A stretch of DNA of 64,000 bases from CBDAPU01 sp965198875 (GCA_965198875.1 CBDAPU010000001.1:1736001-1800000); one strand, 5' to 3'. Positions 38,762-48,251 are shown, numbered from the stretch's first letter. The notes: generated from the letters alone by a model not told the origin. Numbers and translations are program-made.

Positions 38762-40345
38762 ATGGCAGATGCAGCGACAAAACCGGCAACCGTTATCGAT
38801 GAGATTACGGCAATTATCGGTGCGGATTGCATTTTAACCGATCCACAAAGTTGTGCGTTTTATACCCAGGATATTTACACAAAAACCCTGCCTGCCCTAG
38901 CAGTAATACAGCCGGACTCATCTGATAAACTGGCCGATGTTATCGCTGTCGCTACTCGATACGGTCATGCCGTGCTCGCCCGTGGTGGCGGCATGTCCTA
39001 CAGTGGCGGTTATGTACCCAGCGAGCCGGGTTCCATCTTGATCGATTTACATAAGCTGAGCCAGATCATCGAGATCAACACGGAAGACATGTATGTCACA
39101 GTGGAATGTGGTTGTACCTGGAAGGCATTGCATGAGGCATTGGCAGGTACAGGTTACCGTACCCCTTATTGGGGAACGCTCTCCGGTATCAAGGCCACCG
39201 TGGGCGGTAGTCTGTCGCAAAACAGTATCTTCTGGGGCTCCGGTCGCTATGGCAGTGCCGTGGATTGTGTGATCGGTTTGGAAGTGATATTGGCCGATGG
39301 CGCCATCATCAACACTGGCGCTAACGCAAAGGTGAGAAGTGCGCCTTTTTTCAGACACTACGGCCCGGACTTAACCGGCCTCTTTTGCTGTGATACGGGC
39401 GCTTTGGGCGTTAAGACCAAAGCGACGTTTCAGTTAATCCCGCAATTAACCGCAAGGCGATTTGCTTCTTTTGACTTTGCTGACTACCCAGGGCTGGCCG
39501 GGGCGATGAGTGCGATTGCCAGGGCGGATTTGGCCATGGAATGTTTTGCCTTTGATCCGTTTCTACAAAAACAACGCCTGCAGCGGGAAAGCCTGATGAC
39601 GGACGTCAAGGTCCTGGCCGGCGTCATGAAGGCCAGTGGCGGTGTGGTACAGGCCATTAAAGACGGTGCTAAAGTGGCGGTGTCCGGCAGGGGGTTTATG
39701 GATGATGTGGCTTATTCATTACATGTGATGGTGGAAGAGCGCTCCGAGTCGTTGGCCGAGGATAACCTAAAGCGCATTAAAGAAATATGCCTTGAGAGTG
39801 GTGGGCAGGAAATCGAAAACAGCATTCCCAAAATCCTGCGGGCTAATCCGTTCACGCCGATGAATAATGTATTGGGGCCAAACGGTGAGCGTTGGGCGCC
39901 CATTCATGCCCTGGTTCCCCATTCAAAATCGATTGCTACGATAGCGGGCGTTAAAAAAATATTCTCTGAATGCGAGCCGGTCATGGAAGAACATGGCATC
40001 GGCGCAGGCTTTTTATTCGCCACGGTATCGACCAGTTGTTTCGTGGTGGAGCCCGTGTTTTTCTGGCCTGACGCCATGGAAGAGATACACCGGGACACGG
40101 TGGAGTCCGCTGTGCTGAAGAGACTGCCCGGCTTTGATGAGAACCTGGAGGCGCGCAAGGCGGTGGGGGAACTTCGAGCAAAGTTACTGGATTTCTTCTG
40201 TGACATTGGCGCTGTGCATTTACAGATCGCCAGGACCTATCCGTATAAGGACGGGATCAATCCATCAAACTGGGCGCTGGTACGGCAATTAAAGCAGTTA
40301 GTCGACCCCGACAATCGTATCAACCCGGGCTCACTGGGTTTGTAA
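38762..40345 (+). CDS. FAD-linked oxidase (4-cresol dehydrogenase/vanillyl-alcohol oxidase-like)
   Basis: The 527-residue protein has a PCMH-type FAD-binding domain (VLARGGGMSYSGGYVPSEPG and GTLSGIKATVGGSLSQNSIF) and a cap domain. It ends in LVDPDNRINPGSLGL, the typical C-terminus of GlcD/vanillyl-alcohol oxidase-type flavoproteins. Such enzymes oxidise p-alkylphenols, benzylic alcohols or 2-hydroxy acids. It is the first gene of a rightward operon that continues with the tandem hydrolase 22 bp later. The substrate is unknown; an oxidative entry step of the pathway is inferred. Confidence 0.9.
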   Translation: MADAATKPATVIDEITAIIGADCILTDPQSCAFYTQDIYTKTLPALAVIQPDSSDKLADVIAVATRYGHAVLARGGGMSYSGGYVPSEPGSILIDLHKLSQIIEINTEDMYVTVECGCTWKALHEALAGTGYRTPYWGTLSGIKATVGGSLSQNSIFWGSGRYGSAVDCVIGLEVILADGAIINTGANAKVRSAPFFRHYGPDLTGLFCCDTGALGVKTKATFQLIPQLTARRFASFDFADYPGLAGAMSAIARADLAMECFAFDPFLQKQRLQRESLMTDVKVLAGVMKASGGVVQAIKDGAKVAVSGRGFMDDVAYSLHVMVEERSESLAEDNLKRIKEICLESGGQEIENSIPKILRANPFTPMNNVLGPNGERWAPIHALVPHSKSIATIAGVKKIFSECEPVMEEHGIGAGFLFATVSTSCFVVEPVFFWPDAMEEIHRDTVESAVLKRLPGFDENLEARKAVGELRAKLLDFFCDIGAVHLQIARTYPYKDGINPSNWALVRQLKQLVDPDNRINPGSLGL

Positions 40346-40367
40346 TACTACTGGAGCGAATGTTGCG

Positions 40368-41993
40368 ATGAGACAGGATTACGTCAATGTGGGTAGCTGC
40401 GAGCGGCCGCAGGTGATTCATTATCGGACTGCCGGAGAAGGATACCCATTGGTGATGTTGCATGCCTCGCCCATGTCATCAGCGGCCTTAAACCCGTTTA
40501 TTCAAGTTGCGAAAGACTACGCCACTGTGATTGCACCGGATACACCCGGCTATGGCTACTCTGATCCATTGACGCAAGCCACGGGTGATTTACACGCCTA
40601 TGTCGTGGCATTACATATGTTTACGCAAAGACTGGGGCTTGAGAGATTTGCTTTATACGGCACGGCCACTGGCGCACAGATCGCCATTGAGTACAGTAAG
40701 ACCTATCCCGAGCGGATCAGCTATCTGATCCTGGATAACCTGGCCCATTTTACTGATGAGCAGCGAGATGGGATCGTGGCCGGTTATTTCCCTGATCTCA
40801 CCCCTGATGAGACGGGCAGTCATTTGATCAAAGCCTGGTCCATGGCCAGAGATCAGGGCGTATTTTTTCCCTGGCATCAAAGAACAGTCGCTACCCGTTT
40901 GCCGGCAAGTGCGATCAATACGGATTTTGTACACATGATGGCCCTGGCGTATTTACAGGCGGGCGAAGACTACGACTTGGCTTATCGTGCGGCCTTCGCC
41001 AATGAAAAGAGGGAGCGTGTGCAAGCATTGACGGCGCCGACATTCATACTACGCTGGCAAGGCAGTATCTTAAAGCCCTATACCGATCAGTTTGATGCAG
41101 TGCAATGGCCGCATAACTTTACCATGGTGCACTGTGGCCTGGGTCGGGAAGAAAGATTACAAGGGTTCAAAAGCATTCTCATGCAACAGCGCTCGTCACC
41201 GGAGCCAAAGATAAGTCGTGAAACCAGCGCTCGCAATGTTCGGCCGGGCAAAGGCTTTATAGACCTGGAATCAGGGCAGCTCCATTATGTAGCGGCGGGC
41301 GCTCTGCAATCACCGCTCATGTTGTTGTTGCATGATCCGGGCAGCTCCCATCGTTCACTGTTTGATTTAATCGACACCTTGTCAAAGGAACATTTCATCG
41401 TTGCGCCTGATCTGCCTGGCCATGGCCTGTCCTCTCAATGCAAAGGCGCTGGTGTTGATGCGATGGTTGCTGTTTTACAGGAGTTTGTCATGGCCTTGCC
41501 CTGCAATGCCTTTCAGATCTGGTGCTTAAAGGGCAGCGCCGCCATTGGTGTGGAACTCGCTAAAGTCTTAGAGAGATCTGTGCGGACATTAACCCTGACT
41601 AACCCGGTTGATTATTTCGTATTAAAAGATGAGTGGGTGATGGAGAAGGAACAATCGCATTTCCCGATCAATGCCGAAGGTACGCACTTTCTGCAAAGCT
41701 GGTATATGTTGCGTGATAAACAACTGTTCTGGCCCTGGTATAGGACTGCACCGGATCACGCATTAACCGGCAAGGCGAACCTGAGCACCGATTACTTAAT
41801 GGAGCGTTTTAAGGAGTACTGGATTGCACGGGCGGCATTGCATGATTTATGGCCGCAGATTTTGACTTATCCCTTATCGGAACGGATGGATCGACTGGAT
41901 TGTTCGCTTAACATTAACATGATAGAGGACGATCCATTGACGACGGTGGCGATGCGTAGTTTGAATGTTGAGAAATGTGAGATGATACATTAA
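40368..41993 (+). CDS. Tandem alpha/beta-hydrolase-fold protein lacking canonical nucleophiles
   Basis: Two alpha/beta-hydrolase domains are fused in 541 residues (about 1-275 and 293-541). Domain 1 has PLVMLHASPMSSAALNPF and ALYGTATGAQIAIEYS. The nucleophile elbow is G98-T-A100-T-G102, with Ala where Ser, Asp or Cys is expected. Domain 2 has MLLLHDPGSSHRSLFDL and PDLPGHGLSS, but its elbow reads C386-L-K388-G-S390, with Lys at the nucleophile place. Both domains therefore look unable to do classic ester hydrolysis. They could bind ligand or catalyse a different reaction. The gene belongs to the same operon as the FAD oxidase and the calycin-like protein. Confidence 0.85.
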   Translation: MRQDYVNVGSCERPQVIHYRTAGEGYPLVMLHASPMSSAALNPFIQVAKDYATVIAPDTPGYGYSDPLTQATGDLHAYVVALHMFTQRLGLERFALYGTATGAQIAIEYSKTYPERISYLILDNLAHFTDEQRDGIVAGYFPDLTPDETGSHLIKAWSMARDQGVFFPWHQRTVATRLPASAINTDFVHMMALAYLQAGEDYDLAYRAAFANEKRERVQALTAPTFILRWQGSILKPYTDQFDAVQWPHNFTMVHCGLGREERLQGFKSILMQQRSSPEPKISRETSARNVRPGKGFIDLESGQLHYVAAGALQSPLMLLLHDPGSSHRSLFDLIDTLSKEHFIVAPDLPGHGLSSQCKGAGVDAMVAVLQEFVMALPCNAFQIWCLKGSAAIGVELAKVLERSVRTLTLTNPVDYFVLKDEWVMEKEQSHFPINAEGTHFLQSWYMLRDKQLFWPWYRTAPDHALTGKANLSTDYLMERFKEYWIARAALHDLWPQILTYPLSERMDRLDCSLNINMIEDDPLTTVAMRSLNVEKCEMIH

Positions 41994-42026
41994 GGTCATT
42001 TTTATTGATTAGCGGGAGTGTAGGTG

Positions 42027-42533
42027 ATGTCATTAAGAGAAGATATGCCCTTACTGGCGAGACACGAAGGCGTATGGGACGGGTTCTATCGTTACTTTGA
42101 TAGACACGGTAATAAAATTGATGAGCACAAGTCCCGTTTAATCTGCCGCATGATTGGTGCAGAGGATTATCATCAGACCAATCATTACTTCTGGGAAGAC
42201 GGTAAAAAAGAGGTCCGGGATTTTCCGGCACATGTGAAGGACAATCGCCTGTGGTTTTACACCGACATTGATGGCTGGGCGGCCGAGGTGCCACTGGATG
42301 AGAATAAGAGAACCATCATGTTATATTGGACGCGTATCAATGAGCCGGGCATGTGCTTATATGAGATGATCCAGATAAGCGACTGTGGGCGTTACCGCGC
42401 CAGGGTCTGGCAATGGTTTCGTGAGGGCCGCCTGTTTCAGCGGACTTTGGTCGATGAGCAACGCATCAGCCATGAATGGCAGAGTTATGATGATCAAGAG
42501 CCAGCGTATGCGGATGTGGCGGATTTTGAGTAA
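42027..42533 (+). CDS. Calycin-like protein, DUF3598-type
   Basis: The 168-residue protein starts MSLREDMPLLARHEGVWDGF. It is rich in alternating aromatic and charged strands (WEDGKKEVRDFPAHVKDNRL and RRxRVWQWFREG-like repeats), typical of a lipocalin-like beta barrel. GTG at 42024 is an alternative start one codon upstream. Members of this group occur in catabolic clusters and are thought to bind small ligands; no reaction is known. It sits 33 bp after the tandem hydrolase. Confidence 0.6.
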   Translation: MSLREDMPLLARHEGVWDGFYRYFDRHGNKIDEHKSRLICRMIGAEDYHQTNHYFWEDGKKEVRDFPAHVKDNRLWFYTDIDGWAAEVPLDENKRTIMLYWTRINEPGMCLYEMIQISDCGRYRARVWQWFREGRLFQRTLVDEQRISHEWQSYDDQEPAYADVADFE

Positions 42534-42562
42534 TGCAAACCAACACCGGGAGGATGCCTTAA

Positions 42563-42859
42563 ATGACATTTAAGAATTTGTTTATAGAACATGAACGCTC
42601 GAAAGAGGAAGCGCAATGGCTCAAGGAAGAGCTGGCCGATCAGGAGGCGCGGTTTGCAAAAATTGAACAGCAGATGCAGGAGCTCGCTCCTACACGAGTG
42701 AAGTGGTATGCGGAGTTTTTTGATCGCATCGGTCGTAACGGCTTTAACGCCGATGGCGATATGAAGGTCAAGATAAAACGTGAAGACCTGCCGGTGAAGC
42801 CGGAAGGCTGCGAGGACAGGGTACTCTGGAAGCACGGCGTCGATAGCGATGGTATATAG
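42563..42859 (+). CDS. Small conserved protein, coiled-coil N-terminus, unknown function
   Basis: The 98-residue protein has a charged helical first half (ERSKEEAQWLKEELADQEAR) and a second half with WYAEFFDRIGRNGFN. The ribosome-binding site GGGAGG is good. It lies in the operon between the calycin-like protein and the cupin. No family could be recognised. Confidence 0.65.
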   Translation: MTFKNLFIEHERSKEEAQWLKEELADQEARFAKIEQQMQELAPTRVKWYAEFFDRIGRNGFNADGDMKVKIKREDLPVKPEGCEDRVLWKHGVDSDGI

Positions 42860-42905
42860 TCAGGGTATTGGCAGAAAAATTATTTCACATATGTTGGAGA
42901 GATAA

Positions 42906-43886
42906 ATGGCACGTCCGCACATAGAACCGTTTGTTGATAGAGATGTTTCTTTTAAGAACATGGCCTTGCCCGGCTTTGCTCGGGGGATGCATTATAAAAT
43001 GCTCAGCATGGACACCGACACTGGCGCTTGTAGTATGACGGTGCAACTCGATGGTGGTTACAGCCAGCCCCCCGGTTTCTCATGGTCGGAGTGGGAGATG
43101 ATCGTCATTGAGGGGGAATTACAATTAGCGGGCAGAGCAGTTCGTAAAGGTCATTATTTTTATGTGCCGGCGGGCTATGCCATGCCGGCCATCGGCGCCA
43201 AAGATGGCGCCCTGGTATTGATGATGTATAACACCGGTGAGCCCAGTCTGGTTGAATCCACCGAGCACCATGCCCTGGCGCAGAAAGACTTGTATCATGA
43301 TGTGGACTCCTACCTGGATATTCCCTGGGCGGTGGGCAATGTCACGAAACCCTCAGTGGCGTCCGGCTGTTTGATAAAGCTGCTGAATTACAATCCCATC
43401 TCCCATGCCATGACGTTTTTGTATTGCATGACGCCGGCCTTTTATCAGGACAACATCTCCTATCATGATTGCGCCGAGGAGTCCTACCACTTATGGGGTA
43501 CCTCGTGGATGATGCAGTTTGGCGAGATCCCCACTGGCGGCTATTTCTGGCGGCCGGCTTATATCAATCACGGGGCCTTTGCCTCGGAGTTCGGTTGTAT
43601 TGCCCTGGGCCGGGTGGATTCAAAACTGTTTAATTATTTCCATTACAATCCCTGGTCTACGCCTGTACAAAATCAGAGCCGCGCCGCGGCACGGTTGTAT
43701 CAACGTGATCCGTTGTTGTATAAATGGATGGTGAGTAAAGCACACAATCATCCCCATGGGCCGGAAGACTTTGAGCAAACCGCAGAAGTGCGCGGTGAAG
43801 ACTTCCCTGACAATGAACCCGATACCGATGGTCATCATCATAGTCATTGGCATACGCATCAACACCACTACCATGATCACGATTAG
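42906..43886 (+). CDS. Two-part cupin protein with a histidine-rich tail
   Basis: The 326-residue protein has an N-terminal cupin barrel (VQLDGGYSQPPGFSWSEWEM then GELQLAGRAVRKGHYFYVPA) and a second barrel-like half (ISYHDCAEESYHLWGTSWMM, PTGGYFWRPAYINHG). Residues from about 307 form a tail with 10 His in 18 residues (GHHHSHWHTHQHHYHDHD), which should bind Ni, Co, Zn or Cu. Cupins of this kind include ring-cleaving dioxygenases and isomerases. The ribosome-binding site GGAGAG is strong. It is the last gene of the rightward operon starting at 38762. The NicO-type permease at 48324 also has a His-rich loop, so metal supply may be linked (inference). Confidence 0.8.
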   Translation: MARPHIEPFVDRDVSFKNMALPGFARGMHYKMLSMDTDTGACSMTVQLDGGYSQPPGFSWSEWEMIVIEGELQLAGRAVRKGHYFYVPAGYAMPAIGAKDGALVLMMYNTGEPSLVESTEHHALAQKDLYHDVDSYLDIPWAVGNVTKPSVASGCLIKLLNYNPISHAMTFLYCMTPAFYQDNISYHDCAEESYHLWGTSWMMQFGEIPTGGYFWRPAYINHGAFASEFGCIALGRVDSKLFNYFHYNPWSTPVQNQSRAAARLYQRDPLLYKWMVSKAHNHPHGPEDFEQTAEVRGEDFPDNEPDTDGHHHSHWHTHQHHYHDHD

Positions 43887-44291
43887 CCCGAGCCCCGGTC
43901 CTCGCCACAGTGGCAGGGCAATACCCATTCAGGCCACCTCCGGGCAAGTCCATCCAGGGCTTGTCCTGGGATAAGCAAACTAACGCCGCCATCGTAGCTT
44001 GTGATCACCCTGCATACATGCCATCCGTGGATAGCCTCTGCAAAGACGTATTCGCTGACGAAGCCGCTGGGATCGATAATGACAGGGCTGGCATGACGGT
44101 TGCACATGTTCATGTTTCGCCCGGTTTAATAACACCCCCTCTACGGAGATTGTCCCTGTCTCTTTCCTCCCCGGCATTGAGCATGTGTCGCTCTCTTGGC
44201 AGTTGAGATAGCGGACAGAGCCCAGGGCAGTCAAAAGAAAATAGTTAAGAGTCATTCATGGCAATACATTATTCGATCATGGGAGATCAAC
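43887..44291. other. Intergenic region, no gene recognised
   Basis: About 400 bp between the cupin and YCII-like genes. Frames of up to 98 codons exist on both strands but have no ribosome-binding site and no recognisable content. It may hold a promoter for the YCII-like gene. None of the consensus operators was found here. Confidence 0.4.
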
Positions 44292-44594
44292 ATGTTTGTA
44301 TCAGTTTATTGTAAAGATGCGGATGGCAGCGCTGCACCCAGAGAAGCTAAATTAGCCGAGCACCTGCAATATATAGAGACAATTTTGGGTAAGCTCAAAG
44401 CGGCCGGGCCGGTCGTTGGCCCTGGTGGCGATACACAAGCGGGGAGTTTACTGGTGCTGGAAGTAGATGGTGTTGAGGAGGCCGAGACGATTATGCGCTC
44501 CGATCCGTATTATCAAGCGGGTGTCTGGCGGGAGGTGAATATACAGGAATATAAAATCGTGGCGGGTAGCTGGGTTGGCGGAAAAACCTGGTAG
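44292..44594 (+). CDS. YCII-related protein
   Basis: The 100-residue protein MFVSVYCKDADGSAAPREAK... has the ferredoxin-like YCII fold: an N-terminal strand, H at AEHLQYIETI, and the characteristic end SDPYYQAGVWREVNIQEYKI. The His and Asp pair of the family is present. YCII proteins act in some chloroaromatic pathways as dehalogenase-like or muconolactone-isomerase-like enzymes. The ATG at 44292 is preferred over upstream in-frame starts because it begins the conserved strand and GGGAGA precedes it. Confidence 0.85.
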   Translation: MFVSVYCKDADGSAAPREAKLAEHLQYIETILGKLKAAGPVVGPGGDTQAGSLLVLEVDGVEEAETIMRSDPYYQAGVWREVNIQEYKIVAGSWVGGKTW

Positions 44595-44827
44595 TCACCT
44601 CAAGCCCCTGCTTAAAATGAAACTCGCTTATCTCTGATCAGATTGTTGATGTTTTTCGACTATTCCGTTGAGCAAGTTGTGATAATACACCTTCATGACA
44701 GGGGTGCGTTTGCTCCCGTGTGATTAAAATTGACGTGTTATTTCATTTGGAAAAGTTGAAATGCACAAAACTGACATGATGATGGCATTTGTTTGTTATC
44801 GAACCGGGTTCTCGGTATCCACCGTGG

Positions 44828-46246
44828 TCAGTTCCGCTCAAACCACCAGGGATCCCAAACCTGCCCGGTGTTTTCAATCAAGGCCTTGGATCTCAAGAAT
44901 CGTTGAATGGACGATGGCCCCATTCTTGAGCCACCCATACCGGATAACTTAAACGCCTGTTTTTCACCTTCATGCATCATGGCGGTAAGGGCGGCGTCAT
45001 TAATGCTGATCCCGCCGGCATCAAGATCGCTCGCAATGCGCCGTGCTTGTGCTGTATCCGATGAGAACACGGCTGCTGACAGACCGTATATCGTATCGTT
45101 GGCCAGCTCGATTGCCTGCTCTTCCGTGTCAAACGACATCACCGGCAATATCGGCGCAAAGGTCTCTTCGGTTAACACCAGCATGCTATGGTCGACATGG
45201 GATAAAATGGTTGGCTGGCACCATGTCCCGCCATTGTGCTCAACCAGTGCGCCACCGCATTCCGCTTTCGCCCCCTTCTCTTTGGCGTCCATCAGGTGTC
45301 TGTTAATAATCTCACACTGTTTTGCAAAAATAACCGGGCCTATTTCACCTTCATCTATATTGTCCGTATTGAGTTTCAGTGCGCCGGCCCTCTCCACAAT
45401 GGCGCTGATGAAATCATCATACACAGGGGATTCAACATAAATCCGCTCTATGGATAAACAGGATTGTCCAGCGTTCGCCATGCCACCCCAGCACAGGGCG
45501 GCAGCGGCACGTTCAATATCCGTATTGGCGGTAACGATGGCCGGATCTTTACCCCCCAACTCAAGCTCACAGGGGATAAACCTGGCCGCCGCCGCCAGCG
45601 CCACTTTTTTTCCGGTCGCAACGCTGCCCGTGAAACACACTAAATCCACCTGATTAATGATCTCACTGCCGAGGAAGCCATCGCCCGGTAGAAAACGCAA
45701 TACCGCCTCCAGCTCAGGGATCGTTTTAATACATTTATTCAGAGGCTCGATAAACCCTGGCGTGACTTCGCTGGGTTTCACAATGACGGCACAACCGGCC
45801 AGCAATGCCGGTATGACATCGATAAACGATAAAAGCAACGGAAAATTCCACGGTGTGATCGCCGCTACCAGAGGATAAGGCACTAACTGTTTGCCAACAT
45901 CAATAAAGGGGATGCTGGTGGTTTTGGCTGGCTGGGTTGCTAATAACTCAGGCGCCATCCGGCACCAGCGGCGGATACTGGAAATAACAACGGAGACTTC
46001 CAAATCAGACTCTCTCGAGCGCCCCGTATCGATACAAACCGCCTGATAAAGGCTATCGCAATTTTCTTCTATGGCATCGGCTAACTTGAGTAATGCAGCA
46101 CAACGTCGCTCTGCCCCGAATGCTTGCCAGTTATGTTGTGCATCACGCATCTTCCCGGCAAGTTGTTGCAGGGTAGCAGCGTCAATTTGTTGAAACTCGT
46201 AATCGTGAGCGCCAGTGCGGGGATTACGAACAGCAATCGTTTGCAT
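44828..46246 (-). CDS. Aldehyde dehydrogenase
   Basis: This 472-residue NAD(P)-dependent dehydrogenase has the conserved ELGGKDPAIV (general-base Glu) and the catalytic Cys in ANAGQSCLSIERIY. It ends with FKLSGMGGSRMGPSSIQRFL. It oxidises an aldehyde to an acid; the substrate is unknown. It starts 2 bp after the nitrilase-like gene, so the two are co-transcribed leftward from the region around 48.2 kb. Confidence 0.95.
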   Translation of the reverse strand: MQTIAVRNPRTGAHDYEFQQIDAATLQQLAGKMRDAQHNWQAFGAERRCAALLKLADAIEENCDSLYQAVCIDTGRSRESDLEVSVVISSIRRWCRMAPELLATQPAKTTSIPFIDVGKQLVPYPLVAAITPWNFPLLLSFIDVIPALLAGCAVIVKPSEVTPGFIEPLNKCIKTIPELEAVLRFLPGDGFLGSEIINQVDLVCFTGSVATGKKVALAAAARFIPCELELGGKDPAIVTANTDIERAAAALCWGGMANAGQSCLSIERIYVESPVYDDFISAIVERAGALKLNTDNIDEGEIGPVIFAKQCEIINRHLMDAKEKGAKAECGGALVEHNGGTWCQPTILSHVDHSMLVLTEETFAPILPVMSFDTEEQAIELANDTIYGLSAAVFSSDTAQARRIASDLDAGGISINDAALTAMMHEGEKQAFKLSGMGGSRMGPSSIQRFLRSKALIENTGQVWDPWWFERN

Positions 46247-46248
46247 GA

Positions 46249-47295
46249 TTAAATCAGGTTTTGCTTGATCAACTCGTCAATGACGGCGCGTTGGGTGTCG
46301 ATAAAATGACTGCGATCCGGCGCCGATATATCACCCGCATCGTTTAATAACGTATTGGCGGGATAACGATTGTGAGCTTGGGCGACATGGGCATAGAGTT
46401 CCAGCCGTTGCCTTGAGAGTAGATTGCCCATGCCCAAACGTCGACGACAGCGGCGTAACGCCGCCAGATCGATCTCATGATGCGCCACCATGCTCTCGCC
46501 CACATCAGCGGCGGCCAGCACATGTCCATGAAAATCAATGATCTTCGACATGCCATCGGTAGAAGAGGCAGGAATACCGATCCCGGAAATGCCACCGCTG
46601 TTGGCGGAAATAACATAGGCCTGGTTCTCTATGGCGCGCGCCCGTTTAGCGATATCCTTTGGTGTTAATGCCGGGCTGCTGACTTCACTGGTGGAGTGGA
46701 GGATGAGTTCGGCGCCACGTAATGCCATGGCGCGGGTGATCTCGGGATAGAGGATCTCCTCAGAGGCGATTGTGGCCAGTTTGCCTATATCGGTATCGGT
46801 GACGGGGAATACGCCGTCGATGCCATAGATGTCGAGATAACGATCCCAAACATCATGTGGTGTGGGCGCAAACAGGGAGATCAAACGGCGGTAGCGGTGG
46901 ATGGTGTTTCCCGCTGGGTCAATGACAAAACTGGCCTGGAAATAAAGGCCGTTAAAATGACTATCCAGTTCGTACACGTTCCCGGACAGAAAAATACCAT
47001 TATCCTGGCAGATCTGGCCTAAGGCTTCGTACTCCGCCCCGTCAACTTCAATGCAGCCTTTTTCGATCCAGCCCTCGATGCCCTCACCCATAGGAAAACC
47101 GGTGAGACAGTATTCGGGCAGGACAACCAATGCGCTATCTGCACCGATAAAGGCCTTGCTTGCCGCAATGTGTTCGGCTATTCGCTGAATGGCGGTATTC
47201 ATGGCCAGGCGGGCGTCTGCCACGCTTAACTGATTGATGGCATGACAACGGGTTTGTAATGCCAGGGCATAATAGTGCTCGGGTTCTCTGGACAT
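46249..47295 (-). CDS. Nitrilase-superfamily protein with altered catalytic residues
   Basis: The 348-residue protein has the carbon-nitrogen hydrolase fold. The catalytic Glu is kept (VVLPEYCLTGF, E61). The Lys position reads HRYRRLISLF, with Arg at 136/137. The position of the nucleophilic Cys reads ATIASEEILYPEITRAMALR, with Ser178 aligned to the usual Cys. It may be a subfamily with Ser chemistry or a non-hydrolytic binding protein. The operon with DUF1330, aldehyde dehydrogenase and the frameshifted gene suggests a role in the same pathway, possibly on an amide or nitrile intermediate. Confidence 0.85.
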   Translation of the reverse strand: MSREPEHYYALALQTRCHAINQLSVADARLAMNTAIQRIAEHIAASKAFIGADSALVVLPEYCLTGFPMGEGIEGWIEKGCIEVDGAEYEALGQICQDNGIFLSGNVYELDSHFNGLYFQASFVIDPAGNTIHRYRRLISLFAPTPHDVWDRYLDIYGIDGVFPVTDTDIGKLATIASEEILYPEITRAMALRGAELILHSTSEVSSPALTPKDIAKRARAIENQAYVISANSGGISGIGIPASSTDGMSKIIDFHGHVLAAADVGESMVAHHEIDLAALRRCRRRLGMGNLLSRQRLELYAHVAQAHNRYPANTLLNDAGDISAPDRSHFIDTQRAVIDELIKQNLI

Positions 47296-47312
47296 GCAAT
47301 CTATCTGTTGTT

Positions 47313-47600
47313 TTATAGGCCCTCTACCAATAACACATTGACGTCAACCGTGCCTTCCCTGACCTTCCTCAGCTCCGCATATTCAGAAGAGCGCCAGAAT
47401 GCCCGGGCGGCATCCATAGACGGCCATTCAGAAATGACCAGGGATTGATAGTCCCAGTCCCCTTCCAGTTTATCAATATCCCGGCCGAGCGCCAGGTAGC
47501 GGCCGCCATATTGTTCGACTACGCCAGGAGTGCGTTCAGCATATTCGGCAAACTGCTCCGGCTTGGTTACGGTTGCCTGTACTATCATGTAAGCGGGCAT
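47313..47600 (-). CDS. DUF1330 family protein
   Basis: The 95-residue protein MPAYMIVQATVTKPEQFAEY... has the dimeric ferredoxin-like fold of DUF1330, with YGGRYLALGRD and LVISEWPSMDAARAFWRSSE YAELRKVR as hallmarks. The function of the family is unknown; it is common beside catabolic oxidoreductases. It is followed by the nitrilase-like gene 17 bp downstream. Confidence 0.92.
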   Translation of the reverse strand: MPAYMIVQATVTKPEQFAEYAERTPGVVEQYGGRYLALGRDIDKLEGDWDYQSLVISEWPSMDAARAFWRSSEYAELRKVREGTVDVNVLLVEGL

Positions 47601-47612
47601 CTGTTTCTCTCC

Positions 47613-48181
47613 TTACCTATCGTTCAGTTCATAATGAGTTTGCAGATCACCATAAACCTGGCCTTTAGGAAATAAGCAATCATCATCGGCGCTGCAGCAG
47701 AGTTCACAGGGCGGATGCTCTGCAGGTAACTCTCCAGCGGTATCGACGTATTGAAAATGGTGGGCATTGAATCTACCGGCGACAACGGTCACTTCATCTT
47801 CACCAATATATTCAAGCCCGAAACCCGGTGGCGCCACGATGATCCGGTGACCTCACCATCATGTCGGGAAAAAATGTTCTACCGGGGCCTTTATCACCAT
47901 CATAAAGCGCAAAACACATACCGTCACCCATCATCGGGTGGGGGCCTGGCCGGCGGATGCGTTTATTTATATCCAGCCGTTGTGAAACCCCGTCCATCAC
48001 GCACGCTAAACATCTCGCACTGTGCATGGTTTTCATGAAACAACATCCAGCCGCTCCCTGCAAAAAAAATCAATAGAAATGTATCCCGATAGCAGCATTG
48101 AGAAGGAGAATAATCCAGATCAATACCACGACATAGCGACAGCGGCGCCATTATCTGCTCACCTTCACTTAATAATGTCAC
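47613..48181 (-). pseudogene. Conserved protein of unknown function, two frameshifts
   Basis: Three overlapping frames join into one protein. The first gives GSGWMLFHENHAQCEMFSVR (to about 48010), the second VSQRLDINKRIRRPGPHPMM to GATGF (to about 47826), and the third GLEYIGEDEVTVVAGRFNAH to the stop at 47613. One extra G near 48010 and one extra C near 47826 account for both shifts. The pattern EYIGEDEVTVVAGRFNAHHF is shared with a family I remember from catabolic operons, without a known reaction. The start is uncertain (GTG 48181 or ATG 48151). It is the first gene of the leftward operon with DUF1330, nitrilase-like and aldehyde dehydrogenase genes. Confidence 0.55.
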
Positions 48182-48251
48182 AAACGCGCATGTAAATGCC
48201 CTTATTCTTTTTAAGGTGTATCACAATTCTCTCCCGCTATCGCTGGTTTCT

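Noticed and set aside
43910..44206. 98-codon frame between the cupin and YCII-like genes
   Set aside because: No ribosome-binding site, no recognisable family, and competing frames of similar length on the other strand.
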